From NCBI RefSeq assembly GCF_020171845.1, contig NZ_JAIVAM010000012.1:156387-220386 (forward strand): a stretch of 64,000 nt of DNA. Direction: 5' to 3'. Under the pieces are notes generated by a model. It was not told the DNA's origin. It saw nothing but the letters and a program-made list of their open reading frames with translations, and searched no databases. Below, in pieces: positions 1-9,847 of this stretch. This stretch comes from Cytobacillus kochii. GTDB lineage: Bacteria > Bacillota > Bacilli > Bacillales > Cytobacillaceae. Position 1 is the first letter of the stretch; the number at the start of each line of letters is the position of its first letter. The position numbers and the translations under genes were made by a program.

Positions 1-1206
1 GTTAATATGCGGATTTTGGCCAGGTGCTTTATCGACATAGTAAGACATCTGTCCTCCACGCTGATTTGTCGCTTGATTTGTTTTCGGCTTATTAATAGGT
101 AATTGCAAGTAGTTAGGTCCAACACGATATCTTTGCGTATCTGAATAAGAAAATGTTCGACCTTGCAACATTTTATCATCAGAAAAATCAAGACCATCAA
201 CGAGTACCCCTGTTCCGAAGGCAACTTGTTCGACTTCATTAAAATAATCTTCCGGATTCTTATTTAACACCATCTTACCAATATGAAGCCATGGAAATTG
301 ATCCTCCGGCCATAATTTTGTATCATCCAAGGGGTCAAAATCTAATTCTGGATGCGCATCATCACTCATGATTTGAACGAAAAAATCCCATTCAGGATAA
401 TTACCTTTTTCAATTTCGTCATATAAGTCTTGTGTAGCATGATTGAAATTCTTTGCTTGAATCTGTTCGGCTTCCTCTTGTGTTAAATTTTTTATCCCTT
501 GCTTCGGTTCCCAATGATACTTTACAAGTACCGCTTCCCCATTTTCGTTAACCCATTTATATGTATTCACACCCGAGCCTTGCATTTGGCGATAGTTTGC
601 CGGTATTCCCCAAGGTGAATAGAGAAATGTGACCATATGAAAACTTTCAGGTGAATTAGCACAAAAATCAAAAAACCTCTCTGCATCCTGAATGTTGGTT
701 AATGGGTCTGGTTTAAATGCATGCACCATGTCAGGAAACTTCATCGCATCCCGAATAAAAAATATTTTTAAATTATTTCCTACTAAGTCCCAATTCCCTT
801 CTTCTGTATAAAATTTTGTTGCAAACCCTCTCGGATCTCGCAGTGTTTCCGGGGAGTGACCACCATGGATAACAGATGAAAAACGAACAAACACGGGTGT
901 TTTTTTCCCTTTTTCCTGGAAAAGTTTTGCCCTTGTATATTTAGATACTGGTTCGTCACCTGCCATGCCGGTCGCTTCAAAATAACCATGAGCGCCAGCA
1001 CCTCGTGCATGCACGACCCTTTCTGGAATACGCTCACGGTCGAAGTGACTAATTTTTTCAATAAAATCATAATTTTCTAGTGTCGCTGGTCCTCTGTTGC
1101 TTACTGTTCGTATGTTTTGATTATTAGTAACCGGATGTCCTTGGCGATTGGTCAAGGTTTCTTCTTGTTCGAGTTTTTCATTTTCACCATTATGATCATT
1201 ATTCAT
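1..1206 (-). CDS. katX: Catalase, KatX-like (3' end beyond window)
   Basis: Monofunctional heme catalase that converts H2O2 to water and oxygen. The visible 402 residues include the distal-His region ([19 protein letters not shown]), the Asn region GNWDLVGNN and the proximal heme segment [16 protein letters not shown]. The reading frame is still open at base 1, so the C-terminus is missing. The start is the ATG at 1206, preceded by AGGAGGC. The N-terminus ([14 protein letters not shown]) and the [12 protein letters not shown] segment resemble the forespore catalase KatX of Bacillus more than vegetative KatA; this subfamily call is from memory of the families. The neighbouring cdaS is also a sporulation-type gene, which fits a spore role. 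Confidence 0.85.
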   Translation of the reverse strand, partial: MNNDHNGENEKLEQEETLTNRQGHPVTNNQNIRTVSNRGPATLENYDFIEKISHFDRERIPERVVHARGAGAHGYFEATGMAGDEPVSKYTRAKLFQEKGKKTPVFVRFSSVIHGGHSPETLRDPRGFATKFYTEEGNWDLVGNNLKIFFIRDAMKFPDMVHAFKPDPLTNIQDAERFFDFCANSPESFHMVTFLYSPWGIPANYRQMQGSGVNTYKWVNENGEAVLVKYHWEPKQGIKNLTQEEAEQIQAKNFNHATQDLYDEIEKGNYPEWDFFVQIMSDDAHPELDFDPLDDTKLWPEDQFPWLHIGKMVLNKNPEDYFNEVEQVAFGTGVLVDGLDFSDDKMLQGRTFSYSDTQRYRVGPNYLQLPINKPKTNQATNQRGGQMSYYVDKAPGQNPHIN

Positions 1207-1278
1207 TAGAAAAAAGCCTCCTTTTACATATCTTTCCTTGAGTAATATGTACAAGTTAGAGCTTTTCTATGTATAATT

Positions 1279-1878
1279 TTAAGGACGAACAACAAATAAC
1301 TCTCCTTTATAAGCAAAAGAAATACGACCAGACTCTTCTGATACAACTAAGATAACCGCATCCGTAAGTTCCGATAAACCAAGTGCCGCCCGGTGTCGTG
1401 TACCTAAAACGCGCCCATTCACTTCCCTATTGGTTAAAGGGAGAATATTTCCAGCTGAAATGATTATATCACCACGAATTAATGTTCCTCCATCATGTAC
1501 AGGACCACCTGGATAAAAAATCGTTTCTATTAAAGCTTGACTCACCCTTGCATCGATTTGAATGCCATTATGGATAAAGGGCGTAACATCCACTTCGCGC
1601 TCGATAATGATTAAACCACCGTGACCTTTGTTCGATAGTGTTTGCCCCGCTAATGATATGCTAGAAAAATGGTTTGTAAACGGTGATAAATAATGTTGCA
1701 AGTAATAAATCGCCGTTAAATTATGGGCATTAGACACAATTTGTTGGAGCTGTTCAAATTCGGTTAAAATGCAACAATCAACGCCAATATTAATATTTGA
1801 TAAGTGAGAAAGTTGAGCCTCGATATCCTTTATATATTGTTCAAGTGTGCTCTGGTAGTCTTCTAAACCATATTGCAT
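1279..1878 (-). CDS. cdaS: Sporulation-type diadenylate cyclase CdaS
   Basis: Predicted c-di-AMP synthase (two ATP to c-di-AMP) of the DisA_N/DAC family, 199 residues. It has the CdaS architecture: a helical N-terminal regulatory part (about residues 1-65), then the DAC domain, with no membrane segments (unlike CdaA) and no DNA-binding domain (unlike DisA). The RHR motif is present in LGTRHRAALGLSE, and FYPGGPVHDGG aligns with the metal/ATP-binding DGA loop. The usual DGA reads DGG here, so activity should not be assumed. The start ATG at 1878 follows AAGGAG. In Bacillus, CdaS acts in sporulation and germination, consistent with the catalase beside it. Confidence 0.85.
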   Translation of the reverse strand: MQYGLEDYQSTLEQYIKDIEAQLSHLSNINIGVDCCILTEFEQLQQIVSNAHNLTAIYYLQHYLSPFTNHFSSISLAGQTLSNKGHGGLIIIEREVDVTPFIHNGIQIDARVSQALIETIFYPGGPVHDGGTLIRGDIIISAGNILPLTNREVNGRVLGTRHRAALGLSELTDAVILVVSEESGRISFAYKGELFVVRP

Positions 1879-1970
1879 TTTTTTCTCCTTTCGCGGGAAT
1901 ATTTTTTCTCCTTATCATATTTTGATTTATCAGTCGTTAATTATGTTCTTTTTCTGTTGTTAGTTTTAGG

Positions 1971-1998
1971 TAAAAAAAAGAGCCAATCGGCTCTTTAT
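1971..1998 (-). terminator. Terminator of the trp operon
   Basis: On the minus strand AAAGAGCC and GGCTCTTT form a GATT-looped hairpin followed by a run of T, 14 bases after the trpA stop codon. Confidence 0.85.
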
Positions 1999-2011
1999 CA
2001 AACTTCATTTT

Positions 2012-2791
2012 TCAAGCAATAGGTAGCTTGGTTGCGTTAATCAAAGTGCGGATCTGTTCATTATTACCAGCTTCCATTAGCTCTATAATTTTTGATCCGA
2101 CAATGACGCCATCACAATACTGAAGAATTTCTTCTACATGTTCTGGTGTGGAGATTCCAAATCCAGCTAAGACAGGTAGTGGACTTATACTTTTTATTTT
2201 CTCTAAATGACTTGAGAGCTGAGAAGCAAATTGTGCTCTCGTACCAGTAATGCCATTTACGGTAACAGCGTAGACGAAACCTTTACCTCGCTTGGTGATT
2301 TCCGCAATTCTTTCGATTGGACTTTGTAATGTCACTAAACGAATCAATTCGATCTTAACTTCATCTAAGTAAGAAGTGATAATCTCTTCTTCTTCAATAG
2401 GTAAATCAGGAATGATTAATCCATCGATACCGGATGTTTGAATATCTCTCGAGAACCGCTCCAGCCCATAAGCTAATAATGGGTTCATATACGTCATAAA
2501 GATCAATGGAATATGGATTATTGGTCGTATTTCTCTCATACACTCTACAATTTCTTTTAAGGTAACATCCGTATTTAAAGCTCTAATACCAGCCTCTTGA
2601 ATAACGGGACCATCAGCTACTGGATCAGAAAATGGGATACCTATCTCAATGGCAGTTGCTCCTGCTTCTTGTAAAAACACTAACTTTTCTTTCAAAGATG
2701 TTAAGCCACCGTCCCCAGCCATTACATAAGGTACAAATGCTTTTTTTCCTTCTTTTTTCATTGTTTGGAACACTTTTTCGATACGGTTCAT
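2012..2791 (-). CDS. trpA: Tryptophan synthase alpha subunit
   Basis: Cleaves indole-3-glycerol phosphate to indole and glyceraldehyde-3-phosphate, passing indole to TrpB through the alpha2beta2 tunnel. 259 residues, TIM barrel. The family signature [14 protein letters not shown] carries the catalytic Glu and Asp, and phosphate-binding loops are seen in [10 protein letters not shown] and VLAGFGIS. Last gene of the operon. Its ATG overlaps the trpB stop codon by four bases (ATGA), indicating translational coupling, and a terminator follows directly. Confidence 0.97.
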   Translation of the reverse strand: MNRIEKVFQTMKKEGKKAFVPYVMAGDGGLTSLKEKLVFLQEAGATAIEIGIPFSDPVADGPVIQEAGIRALNTDVTLKEIVECMREIRPIIHIPLIFMTYMNPLLAYGLERFSRDIQTSGIDGLIIPDLPIEEEEIITSYLDEVKIELIRLVTLQSPIERIAEITKRGKGFVYAVTVNGITGTRAQFASQLSSHLEKIKSISPLPVLAGFGISTPEHVEEILQYCDGVIVGSKIIELMEAGNNEQIRTLINATKLPIA

Positions 2792-3990
2792 GCTTTCACT
2801 CCCCCTATTTTCGATCTAACAGCCTCCATATCTTTATCTCCTCTACCAGAAAGACAAACAACGATATGTTCTGTTGGCTCCATTTCTTTTGCAAGTTTTA
2901 TCGCATAACTAATTGCATGGGCACTTTCTAATGCCGGAATAATTCCTTCAGTTTTCGAAAGCACCTGTAACGCTTCCAGTGCTTCATCATCGGTAATGGC
3001 ATCATATTTCACTCGTTCAATATCATGTAAATAGCAATGTTCTGGCCCAATCCCTGGATAATCTAGACCTGCTGATATTGAATGGGCTTCCTGTATTTGA
3101 CCATCTTCATTTTGAAGGAGATACATATAGGCTCCGTGAAGAATACCAGGTTTGCCTTTCGCTAATGATGCTGCATGCTTTTCACTATGAAGTCCTAAAC
3201 CAGCAGCCTCTACGCCATAAAGTTTTACTTCACGATCTTCTAAAAACGGATAAAACATGCCAATTGCATTACTCCCTCCGCCGATACATGCCACTATCGC
3301 TTCTGGAAGTTTAGCTTCTTTTTTGATAAATTGTTTTTTCGTTTCCTGTCCAATCACACTTTGAAAATCTCTCACAATTTTTGGGAAGGGATGTGGTCCC
3401 ATAGCAGAGCCCAATATATAATGCGTATCTTCTACATTTGACACCCAATATCTTAATGCTTCATTAACTGCATCTTTTAAGGTTGCACTTCCAGACTTTA
3501 CACTGATGACCTTTGCACCGAGTATTTCCATCCGAAATACATTCAATTGCTGACGCAATATATCTTCTTCTCCCATAAAAATCACACATTCTAAATTAAG
3601 CAGCGCACAAGCCGTCGCAGTTGCTACACCATGCTGACCAGCCCCTGTTTCTGCCACAACCTTTGATTTTCCCATTCTTTTAGTCAATAATGCTTGCCCA
3701 AGAGAGTTATTTATTTTATGGGCACCAGTATGATTTAAATCTTCGCGCTTGAGATAGATTTTTCCACCCCCAGCGTATTTTGTCAAATTTTTCGCGTAAT
3801 AGAGTGGTGTTTCTCTTCCAACATAATCTCTTAATAAATCATTTAGCTCATTTTGAAATGCAGGATCCACTTTTGCTTTTTCATATTCTTTTTCTAATTC
3901 TAGGATGGCCTGCATAAGCGTTTCTGGTACATATCTTCCTCCATACGTGCCAAAATGTCCTTTTTCATCTGGTAGGATAGTTGTTGTCAT
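2788..3990 (-). CDS. trpB: Tryptophan synthase beta subunit
   Basis: PLP enzyme that condenses indole with L-serine to give L-tryptophan. 400 residues, the usual length. The PLP lysine lies in [14 protein letters not shown], the phosphate-binding loop is GGGSNAIG, and the N-terminal [12 protein letters not shown] is typical of TrpB1 enzymes. It sits between trpF (14 bases upstream) and trpA (overlapping), the standard order in Bacillaceae. Confidence 0.97.
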   Translation of the reverse strand: MTTTILPDEKGHFGTYGGRYVPETLMQAILELEKEYEKAKVDPAFQNELNDLLRDYVGRETPLYYAKNLTKYAGGGKIYLKREDLNHTGAHKINNSLGQALLTKRMGKSKVVAETGAGQHGVATATACALLNLECVIFMGEEDILRQQLNVFRMEILGAKVISVKSGSATLKDAVNEALRYWVSNVEDTHYILGSAMGPHPFPKIVRDFQSVIGQETKKQFIKKEAKLPEAIVACIGGGSNAIGMFYPFLEDREVKLYGVEAAGLGLHSEKHAASLAKGKPGILHGAYMYLLQNEDGQIQEAHSISAGLDYPGIGPEHCYLHDIERVKYDAITDDEALEALQVLSKTEGIIPALESAHAISYAIKLAKEMEPTEHIVVCLSGRGDKDMEAVRSKIGGVKA

Positions 3991-4004
3991 TTTTATTCCT
4001 CCTC

Positions 4005-4613
4005 TTAATTTGTTGCTTCTATAAATCTTCTAATTTTACTCGGACTTTTTTTTCCATCTATTTCAACACCTGAACTTACATCAACCATAAAGGGAGCACA
4101 TTGTGAAATGGCGACTTTAACATTTTCTGCTGTTAAACCACCAGCGAGAATTAATTTAGGGTGTTTTCTTTGCATTTCTTGCAGCAATGTCCAATCAAAG
4201 CTCGTTCCATTACCGCCATGGTATTTACCTCTTGGACTATCAACAAGAATGTAATCATCATCGTATTCATAGATAAGGTCGATATCTTTTTCGCTTTTCA
4301 TTTGTATCGCTTTAATTACCTCAAAACCTTGAGATTTGATTTCTGTGCAATAGGTTTTCGATTCATCACCGTGTAATTGCACATGTGTTAAGCCTACTTC
4401 TTTTGCTATAAGAAGAAGCGATTCTATTGGCTCATCAACAAAGACTCCGACCTTCCATACATTTATAGGCAAACCTTTAATAATCTTTTTCGCCTTCTCG
4501 GTAGAAATTCTACGTTTACTTACAGCAAAAACAAATCCGAGGGCATCAGCCCCATAGACTATTGCTTGCTGTGCAATTTCCTCACTAACAATTCCACAAA
4601 TTTTCACTTTCAT
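4005..4613 (-). CDS. trpF: Phosphoribosylanthranilate isomerase
   Basis: Amadori isomerisation of N-(5-phosphoribosyl)anthranilate to CdRP, the third step of tryptophan synthesis. 202 residues, TIM barrel. The N-terminal MKVKICGI carries the catalytic Cys, and [18 protein letters not shown] and DVSSGVE are family motifs. The start ATG overlaps the trpC stop codon. Confidence 0.96.
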   Translation of the reverse strand: MKVKICGIVSEEIAQQAIVYGADALGFVFAVSKRRISTEKAKKIIKGLPINVWKVGVFVDEPIESLLLIAKEVGLTHVQLHGDESKTYCTEIKSQGFEVIKAIQMKSEKDIDLIYEYDDDYILVDSPRGKYHGGNGTSFDWTLLQEMQRKHPKLILAGGLTAENVKVAISQCAPFMVDVSSGVEIDGKKSPSKIRRFIEATN

Positions 4614-5392
4614 TTCGATCCACCAGCCAAATTTTGCGTCTTTTTCATTTGCCCCATTAATAATTCTAAGTTTTCAGATGTCATCAATGCTTCCCCGACT
4701 AAAATACCGTCTGCTCCAGCATTAATTACTCTTGCTACATCTTCCCCTGTTTTTAATCCACTCTCACTAATTAAGAACGCTCCTGATTCTTTTATAAGTG
4801 GAGCGAGTGATTCCGTTACCTGCAAATCCACACCAAATGTATGAAGGTCACGATTATTCACACCAATGATTTCAGCACCTAATGCTATTGCCCTTTCTGC
4901 TTCAGCTTTATTGTGTACTTCGACCAAAACCTCAAGACCCTCATTGATTGCAAAATGAAAGAGTTGTTTTAACTGATCTTTCGTTAATGCTGCAACAATC
5001 AATAAAATAACTGTTGCCCCATGATTTTTGGCATAAACGATTTGCCTTTCATCGATAATAAAGTCTTTACATAATAAAGGTAGCGATACCGCATCAAAAA
5101 CAGTTGTTAAATCTGTAAAATTTCCTTTAAAAAATGGGGTATCGGTCAGAACAGACATCGCATCAGCACCAAAGCGTTCATATAAACAGGCTTGCTCGTC
5201 AGGTTGTAATAGATTATTTATGATTCCTTTAGAGGGAGATGCTCGTTTAAATTCAGCGATAATCACAGGTTTATTTTTTTCTAATTGTTTTAATAAAGAG
5301 CGGGTAGTTCCGTTCCTTCGACTATTTTCTGAATAGGCTAAATTTGATAAAGTTCGTCTTTTTTCTGAAATGATACGATCTAAGATTGTCAT
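4610..5392 (-). CDS. trpC: Indole-3-glycerol phosphate synthase
   Basis: Ring closure and decarboxylation of CdRP to indole-3-glycerol phosphate. 260 residues, TIM barrel. It shows the catalytic signature AEFKRASPSKG near residue 47, LCKDFIID, and the phosphate site SESGLKTGEDV followed by LVGEALM. It lies 4 bases downstream of trpD and overlaps trpF, and is not fused to either. Confidence 0.97.
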   Translation of the reverse strand: MTILDRIISEKRRTLSNLAYSENSRRNGTTRSLLKQLEKNKPVIIAEFKRASPSKGIINNLLQPDEQACLYERFGADAMSVLTDTPFFKGNFTDLTTVFDAVSLPLLCKDFIIDERQIVYAKNHGATVILLIVAALTKDQLKQLFHFAINEGLEVLVEVHNKAEAERAIALGAEIIGVNNRDLHTFGVDLQVTESLAPLIKESGAFLISESGLKTGEDVARVINAGADGILVGEALMTSENLELLMGQMKKTQNLAGGSK

Positions 5393-5396
5393 GAGT

Positions 5397-6422
5397 CTAT
5401 ATCACCTTTTCTGTAGATTGAACACTTAATGCTTTTAGTTGCTCTAACTTTTCCATGGCTGCGCCTGAATCAATGATTTCTAAAGCAAGTTGCACGCCTT
5501 CCTTAATTGATTCAGTTCTTCCACCAACAAAAATACCTATCCCAGCATTAAGCGCAACGGTTTCTCGATACGCCCCTTTTTCTCCGTCTAAAACCCGAAG
5601 TAAAATAGCTGCATTTTCTTTTGCATAACCACCACGAATTTTTTCATTCGCATATACATGTAACCCCACCTCTTCAGGATGAAGCATAGTCGTTTGAATG
5701 TTTCCGTCTTTTAAAATAGCTAAATAGTTTTCACCTTGTAAGGAAGCTTCGTCCATATACCCTGCTCCATTGATAACGACCGCTCTTTTTCGTCCTAGCT
5801 TTTGAAGGACTTCCGCAAACATTTCAACAGCATCTCTTTTATAAATGCCTAATAATTGATTTTCTAAATTCATTGGATTAATTAGCGGACCTAATAAGTT
5901 AAATGTTGTCGGAATTCTTAAATCTTGTCTGACTTTCATAATCCTCTTGATTTGCGGATGAACATTAGGTGCAAATAAAAATGCGATGCCAATCTTTTCT
6001 AATATTCCTTCAATTTGTTGTGGTGATAAATCAAGACGAATCCCTAAATGTTCCAAGACATCCGCACTGCCCGTTTTACTTGATACACTCCTATTCCCAT
6101 GTTTCGCGACAGGAATACCGCTTGCAGCTATAACAAAAGCAGAAGTGGTACTAATATTAAAGCTTTTTGAACCATCTCCTCCAGTACCACAATTATCCAT
6201 TAAATGAGGAATAGATGTATCAAAGGTTAGCGCATAAGCTCTTAATGTTTTTACAAATGTTGCGATTTCATTAACCGTCTCTCCTTTTGCTTTTAAACTA
6301 ACAAGAAAGGCAGCAATTTCACTATCCGTAATATCTGGTGAAAACAGATATTGTACAGCTTCTATCATTTCTTCTTCCGTTAATGAAATGCTATTGGTTA
6401 ATTGCAGCAGAATTTCTTTCAT
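5397..6422 (-). CDS. trpD: Anthranilate phosphoribosyltransferase
   Basis: Transfers phosphoribose from PRPP to anthranilate. 341 residues. The PRPP/Mg signature DNCGTGGDGSKSFNIST is present, followed by KHGNRSVSSKTGSADVLE. The start ATG at 6422 was chosen because AAAGGAGAG lies just upstream; an in-frame start 9 codons earlier has no such site. The first 32 bases overlap trpG. Confidence 0.97.
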   Translation of the reverse strand: MKEILLQLTNSISLTEEEMIEAVQYLFSPDITDSEIAAFLVSLKAKGETVNEIATFVKTLRAYALTFDTSIPHLMDNCGTGGDGSKSFNISTTSAFVIAASGIPVAKHGNRSVSSKTGSADVLEHLGIRLDLSPQQIEGILEKIGIAFLFAPNVHPQIKRIMKVRQDLRIPTTFNLLGPLINPMNLENQLLGIYKRDAVEMFAEVLQKLGRKRAVVINGAGYMDEASLQGENYLAILKDGNIQTTMLHPEEVGLHVYANEKIRGGYAKENAAILLRVLDGEKGAYRETVALNAGIGIFVGGRTESIKEGVQLALEIIDSGAAMEKLEQLKALSVQSTEKVI

Positions 6423-7005
6423 CTTTCTCTCTCCTTTTAGTGTTTTCAATAAAATGTCTCAACATCTTTTGTCCTTGTAATGTACCAATGGATTCAGGGT
6501 GAAATTGAAATCCATATAAATCAAATGCTTCATGCTTAATAGCCATTATTTCGCCGTCCTCTAGTGAACGTGCTGAAATGTTGAAGTACCCTGGAAGGCT
6601 ACCTGATTTGATGACTAATGAGTGATATCTCATCACTACGAGCGGTTGACTCATATATTGAAATACCCCCCCACCCGTATGCATCATGTTTGAGGTTTTT
6701 CCATGCATAATTTTCTTCGCTTCAGTGATTTCACCTCCGAATGCATATCCAATTGCTTGATGACCTAAACAAACACCTAAAATGGGGTATTCTTGATGTA
6801 ATTGTTGAATCAATTCCACACATATCCCTGCATTTTCTGGGCGCCCAGGGCCAGGTGACAAAATGATATGAGTCGGATCTAATAAACGAATTTCTTCGAC
6901 AGTTATTTGGTTATTTCGTTTCACTACGACCGTTTGCCCTAGTTCTCCTAAATATTGATACAAGTTATAAGTAAATGAATCATAATTATCAATTAATAAA
7001 ATCAT
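6391..7005 (-). CDS. trpG: Anthranilate synthase glutaminase subunit (TrpG/PabA)
   Basis: Class I glutamine amidotransferase that supplies ammonia to TrpE; 204 residues. The oxyanion/nucleophile motif is LGVCLGHQAIG, and the His-Glu of the triad lies in FQFHPESIGT. It overlaps trpE upstream by four bases and trpD downstream. In B. subtilis the only copy lies in the folate operon and serves both pathways; here it is embedded in trp, so a dedicated role in tryptophan synthesis is likely. Confidence 0.95.
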   Translation of the reverse strand: MILLIDNYDSFTYNLYQYLGELGQTVVVKRNNQITVEEIRLLDPTHIILSPGPGRPENAGICVELIQQLHQEYPILGVCLGHQAIGYAFGGEITEAKKIMHGKTSNMMHTGGGVFQYMSQPLVVMRYHSLVIKSGSLPGYFNISARSLEDGEIMAIKHEAFDLYGFQFHPESIGTLQGQKMLRHFIENTKRREKDERNSAAINQ

Positions 7006-8387
7006 TTGTTTGCCTCCAGAAATGCCTTTAATTTATGAATCGTTTCTTCATATTCTTTTTTAGGAATCGAATCATAAACAATCCCTGCACCAGCCTGAAT
7101 ATATGCGTTCCCATCCTTTGCTACCATCGTTCGAATAGCAAGAGCAAAATCCATATTACCGTTTGTCGATAAATAACCAATGGCTCCGGAATAGATCCCT
7201 CTTTTTGTTTCCTCTAATTCATTGATAATTTCCATCGCTCTTATTTTTGGTGCACCTGATACTGTACCAGCTGGCAGGCAAGAAATAAGGGCATCAATAT
7301 TTGTACATTCATTCTTTAACTGCCCCTCTACTTCAGAAACGAGATGCATCACATGTTTATATTTTTCAATATTCATATATTTCCGAATGCTAATCGTCCC
7401 AAATTCACATACTCTACCTAAATCATTTCTCCCAAGATCAAGAAGCATTCGATGCTCTGCCACCTCTTTTTCATCTTGCTTAAGCTCTTTTGCTAACAGA
7501 TCATCTTCTAAATTACTTCTCCCTCTAGGCCTTGTGCCGGCAATTGGATTAGTCATTACTTTATGCTGATTCACCTTTACTAAACTCTCTGGAGAAGCCC
7601 CCGCTACTTTGTAATCACCAAAGTCCAAGTAATACATATATGGAGAAGGATTATCAATTCTGAGTTTTCGGTAAAAATCAAAAGGATCTCCACTTATTTC
7701 TGCTTGTAACCGCTGGGATAATACTACTTGAAAAATATCTCCCGCCTTTATATATTCCTTTGCTTTTTCTACTTTTGAGATAAAGGCATCTTCGCTCATT
7801 AATGGTCTATATTGACTGATTCGCGCTTTTTCACCCGTTTTTTGCTCCATAGAAAATAGCTCTGCCTTACGCTTACTTAATTTTTCTTCTAGTTGCCTTT
7901 TATTTGATACGATAGGTACGCCTACTAAAAATAATTTTTGCTTTAAATGGTCAAAAACAATCACTTCTTCAAAGAACATGAAATGTACTTCGGGAATTTG
8001 CAAATCATCCTGTATTTCAACGCCTATTTCTTCATATTGTCTTATGACATCATAACCAGCAAACCCCACGGCACCACCAATAAAAGGGAATTGTTGAGAA
8101 TTGTGAACGCCAATTTTTTTCATTTGCTCTTTGACTACTTCTAACGGTTTATTTTTTACTTCTTCTCTCTCATTTTCTGAGAGTATAACCGTAGTTCTTG
8201 CACTTCCTTGCACTTCTAAAACGGGATTGCAGCCGATAAAAGAAAATCTACCAGCGTCTTCATGTTTTAAAGAACTTTCAAACAAGAATTTCTTTTTACC
8301 TGAAAGCTTTTGATAAATGGCAATTGGTGTTAATAAATCACCGTCATTGACTTCTAAAATAACCAGGGTTTCTAAAGTCTGATTCAT
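7002..8387 (-). CDS. trpE: Anthranilate synthase component I
   Basis: Converts chorismate to anthranilate using ammonia from TrpG. 461 residues. The chorismate-binding domain shows IKAGDIFQVVLSQR, PIAGTRPRG, LLDLGRNDLGRV and AGTVSGAPKIRAMEII. FLFESSLKHE matches the N-terminal feedback (Trp-binding) segment. The start is the ATG at 8387 with GGAGAAGTGAAGAA upstream. The frame stays open to 8504, but that stretch is the T-box terminator region and is not coding. First gene of the operon, under tandem T-box control. Confidence 0.96.
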   Translation of the reverse strand: MNQTLETLVILEVNDGDLLTPIAIYQKLSGKKKFLFESSLKHEDAGRFSFIGCNPVLEVQGSARTTVILSENEREEVKNKPLEVVKEQMKKIGVHNSQQFPFIGGAVGFAGYDVIRQYEEIGVEIQDDLQIPEVHFMFFEEVIVFDHLKQKLFLVGVPIVSNKRQLEEKLSKRKAELFSMEQKTGEKARISQYRPLMSEDAFISKVEKAKEYIKAGDIFQVVLSQRLQAEISGDPFDFYRKLRIDNPSPYMYYLDFGDYKVAGASPESLVKVNQHKVMTNPIAGTRPRGRSNLEDDLLAKELKQDEKEVAEHRMLLDLGRNDLGRVCEFGTISIRKYMNIEKYKHVMHLVSEVEGQLKNECTNIDALISCLPAGTVSGAPKIRAMEIINELEETKRGIYSGAIGYLSTNGNMDFALAIRTMVAKDGNAYIQAGAGIVYDSIPKKEYEETIHKLKAFLEANK

Positions 8388-8428
8388 TTCTTCACTTCTC
8401 CTTATCAATAATAAATCGAATTTAAACG

Positions 8429-8722
8429 CAAAAAATCCCCTATACCAAAAACGCTCAATAGCTTTAGGTATAGAGGACGTATCTATATAGATGCGTGGTG
8501 CCACCTCAGGTTCAGAATGTCCATGTGGACATTCTCTTTTTCAAGTACAGATTCAAAATCGATACTCTATCCTTTTAACGGCGGAATCCCGTGTCCCTTA
8601 CTTACATTTTTCAGGGTACCTCTCACAAGTCCATTCCATTTATCGATCACACCGGATTCCCACCAACACCGGCTCTCTTATGTGATTAACGATAAATATA
8701 CTACTCTTGATCAACGATTTTT
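8429..8722 (-). promoter_or_regulatory. Trp T-box leader, proximal copy
   Basis: T-box riboswitch reading 5'-3' on the minus strand. Stem I starts near AGAGTAGTA (about 8708) and includes GGTGTTGGTGGGAATCC. The specifier loop is AATGGACTTG, with Trp codon UGG at 8633-8631. The T-box sequence is AGGTGGCACCACGC (8506-8493), followed by a terminator with stem CTCTATACC/GGTATAGGG and a T run (8478-8429). Binding of uncharged tRNA-Trp should favour the antiterminator. It lies 42 bases before the trpE ATG. Confidence 0.92.
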
Positions 8723-8738
8723 TATATGAAATTAAACG

Positions 8739-9008
8739 AAAAAGGGCCTCTCTCCTTATTAAAAAGGACGAGAGACCCGTGGTGCCACCTTTATTAGCTG
8801 TATATTACAACTCACTTAACAAATACGAATAACAAATTCGTATTTATCTCTTTTAACGATGAGACATTCGCCAGAGCCTACTAGTTATAAAGGTTCGGTC
8901 TGGAAGCTCGGAAGTCCATTCACTTATATCACCCACTGATTCCCACCAACCATCAGCTCTCTAAAATGAGCATATATAAGATACTACTCTTCGTCATTGC
9001 TTACGTCT
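8739..9008 (-). promoter_or_regulatory. Trp T-box leader, distal copy
   Basis: A second complete T-box unit directly upstream of the first. Stem I contains AGAGTAGTATC and GATGGTTGGTGGGAATC. The specifier loop is GAATGGACTTCC, with UGG at 8918-8916. The T-box is AGGTGGCACCACGG (about 8790-8777), followed by a terminator (stem GGGTCTCTC / GAGAGAGGCCC, then TTTTT at 8743-8739). With the proximal copy it gives two serial tRNA-Trp checkpoints. Confidence 0.92.
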
Positions 9009-9021
9009 TTATTTGTTACAT

Positions 9022-9050
9022 ATGATATGCCTGATTCTTTTAATTGTCAA
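9022..9050 (-). promoter_or_regulatory. Sigma-A promoter of the trp operon
   Basis: Minus-strand TTGACA (9050-9045), 17-base spacer, TATCAT (9027-9022), just upstream of the distal T-box leader. It overlaps the last codons of the MOSC gene. Confidence 0.75.
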
Positions 9051-9693
9051 TAGGTTTTTGTTTATTTTTTAATCTTTTTTCTAAAATTTCTGTCCACTCT
9101 TGCGATAACCCCGATACATTCAACAGTTTTTCCATTGCTTCAATATCTCTAAGTTTATGTAGTATAATATCAGTCGCATCCCATACAGACAGTTGCGATT
9201 GCTTTCTTTCGACTAATTGAATTTCTGACTGAAGGTTAATCGTTCCCTCTTTTAACACACGGAAAAAATAACCTGTATGATTCGTCTGAAAAACCTTTTT
9301 TAGTAATTGATCTTCACCATTAAATTTTGAGATGGTTGAACAAGGAACTCTCCCTTGTGTCACTTCAACAATCGTTTCACCAATTGCAAACACATCTCCA
9401 ATATATATTTCCTTCTCAGTCATATTTGTTGTACTAATATTTTCACCAAAAGAAGGAAGTATAAAAGTACGGTTAAATGCCTTTTGCCATTTTTCATAAT
9501 GTTCGTACGGATAAAGACATAATGCTCTGTCAATCCCACCATGAAAATCTGTATTAGCTACTCCGTCACCTTCAATCGCATCTTTTTTTAAAAAGAGTTC
9601 TTTTACAGGTGTTTTACCGATAGCAGATGTTTCATGCTTTTCTTTCCATTGATAATCTTTAGGTTTACCTTTACTTAAAGATACAATTCTCAA
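9040..9693 (-). CDS. MOSC domain protein (YiiM-like)
   Basis: MOSC-domain protein of 217 residues with a C-terminal helical extension (about residues 165-217) like that of the YiiM/3-alpha family. Visible motifs are DFHGGIDRALCLYPYEHY, FGENIST, IGDVFAIGE and EVTQGRVPC with the conserved Cys. MOSC proteins handle sulfur or molybdenum cofactors, and YiiM-like members take part in reduction of N-hydroxylated compounds; the substrate here cannot be read from sequence. It is a single gene, divergent from the MFS transporter. Confidence 0.85.
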   Translation of the reverse strand: MRIVSLSKGKPKDYQWKEKHETSAIGKTPVKELFLKKDAIEGDGVANTDFHGGIDRALCLYPYEHYEKWQKAFNRTFILPSFGENISTTNMTEKEIYIGDVFAIGETIVEVTQGRVPCSTISKFNGEDQLLKKVFQTNHTGYFFRVLKEGTINLQSEIQLVERKQSQLSVWDATDIILHKLRDIEAMEKLLNVSGLSQEWTEILEKRLKNKQKPIDN

Positions 9694-9847
9694 TTTCCAG
9701 CCCCCTTTATCTACCTTTCATTTTAGCTTTTATTACTAATTTTTACTAGTTAAGAAAAAACAAAATTGTAGCCATACTTTCCGTTCATTTCGTTCATATT
9801 AATAAATAGTGTTTGTGAGGGTAAAAACAATTGAAAGTGAGTTAACC

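Noticed and set aside
7222..7569. 115-codon plus-strand frame inside trpE
   Set aside because: Shadow of the conserved chorismate-binding domain on the opposite strand.
8388..8504. N-terminal extension of trpE to an upstream ATG
   Set aside because: The added 39 codons lie in the T-box terminator region, and a good ribosome binding site precedes the internal ATG at 8387.
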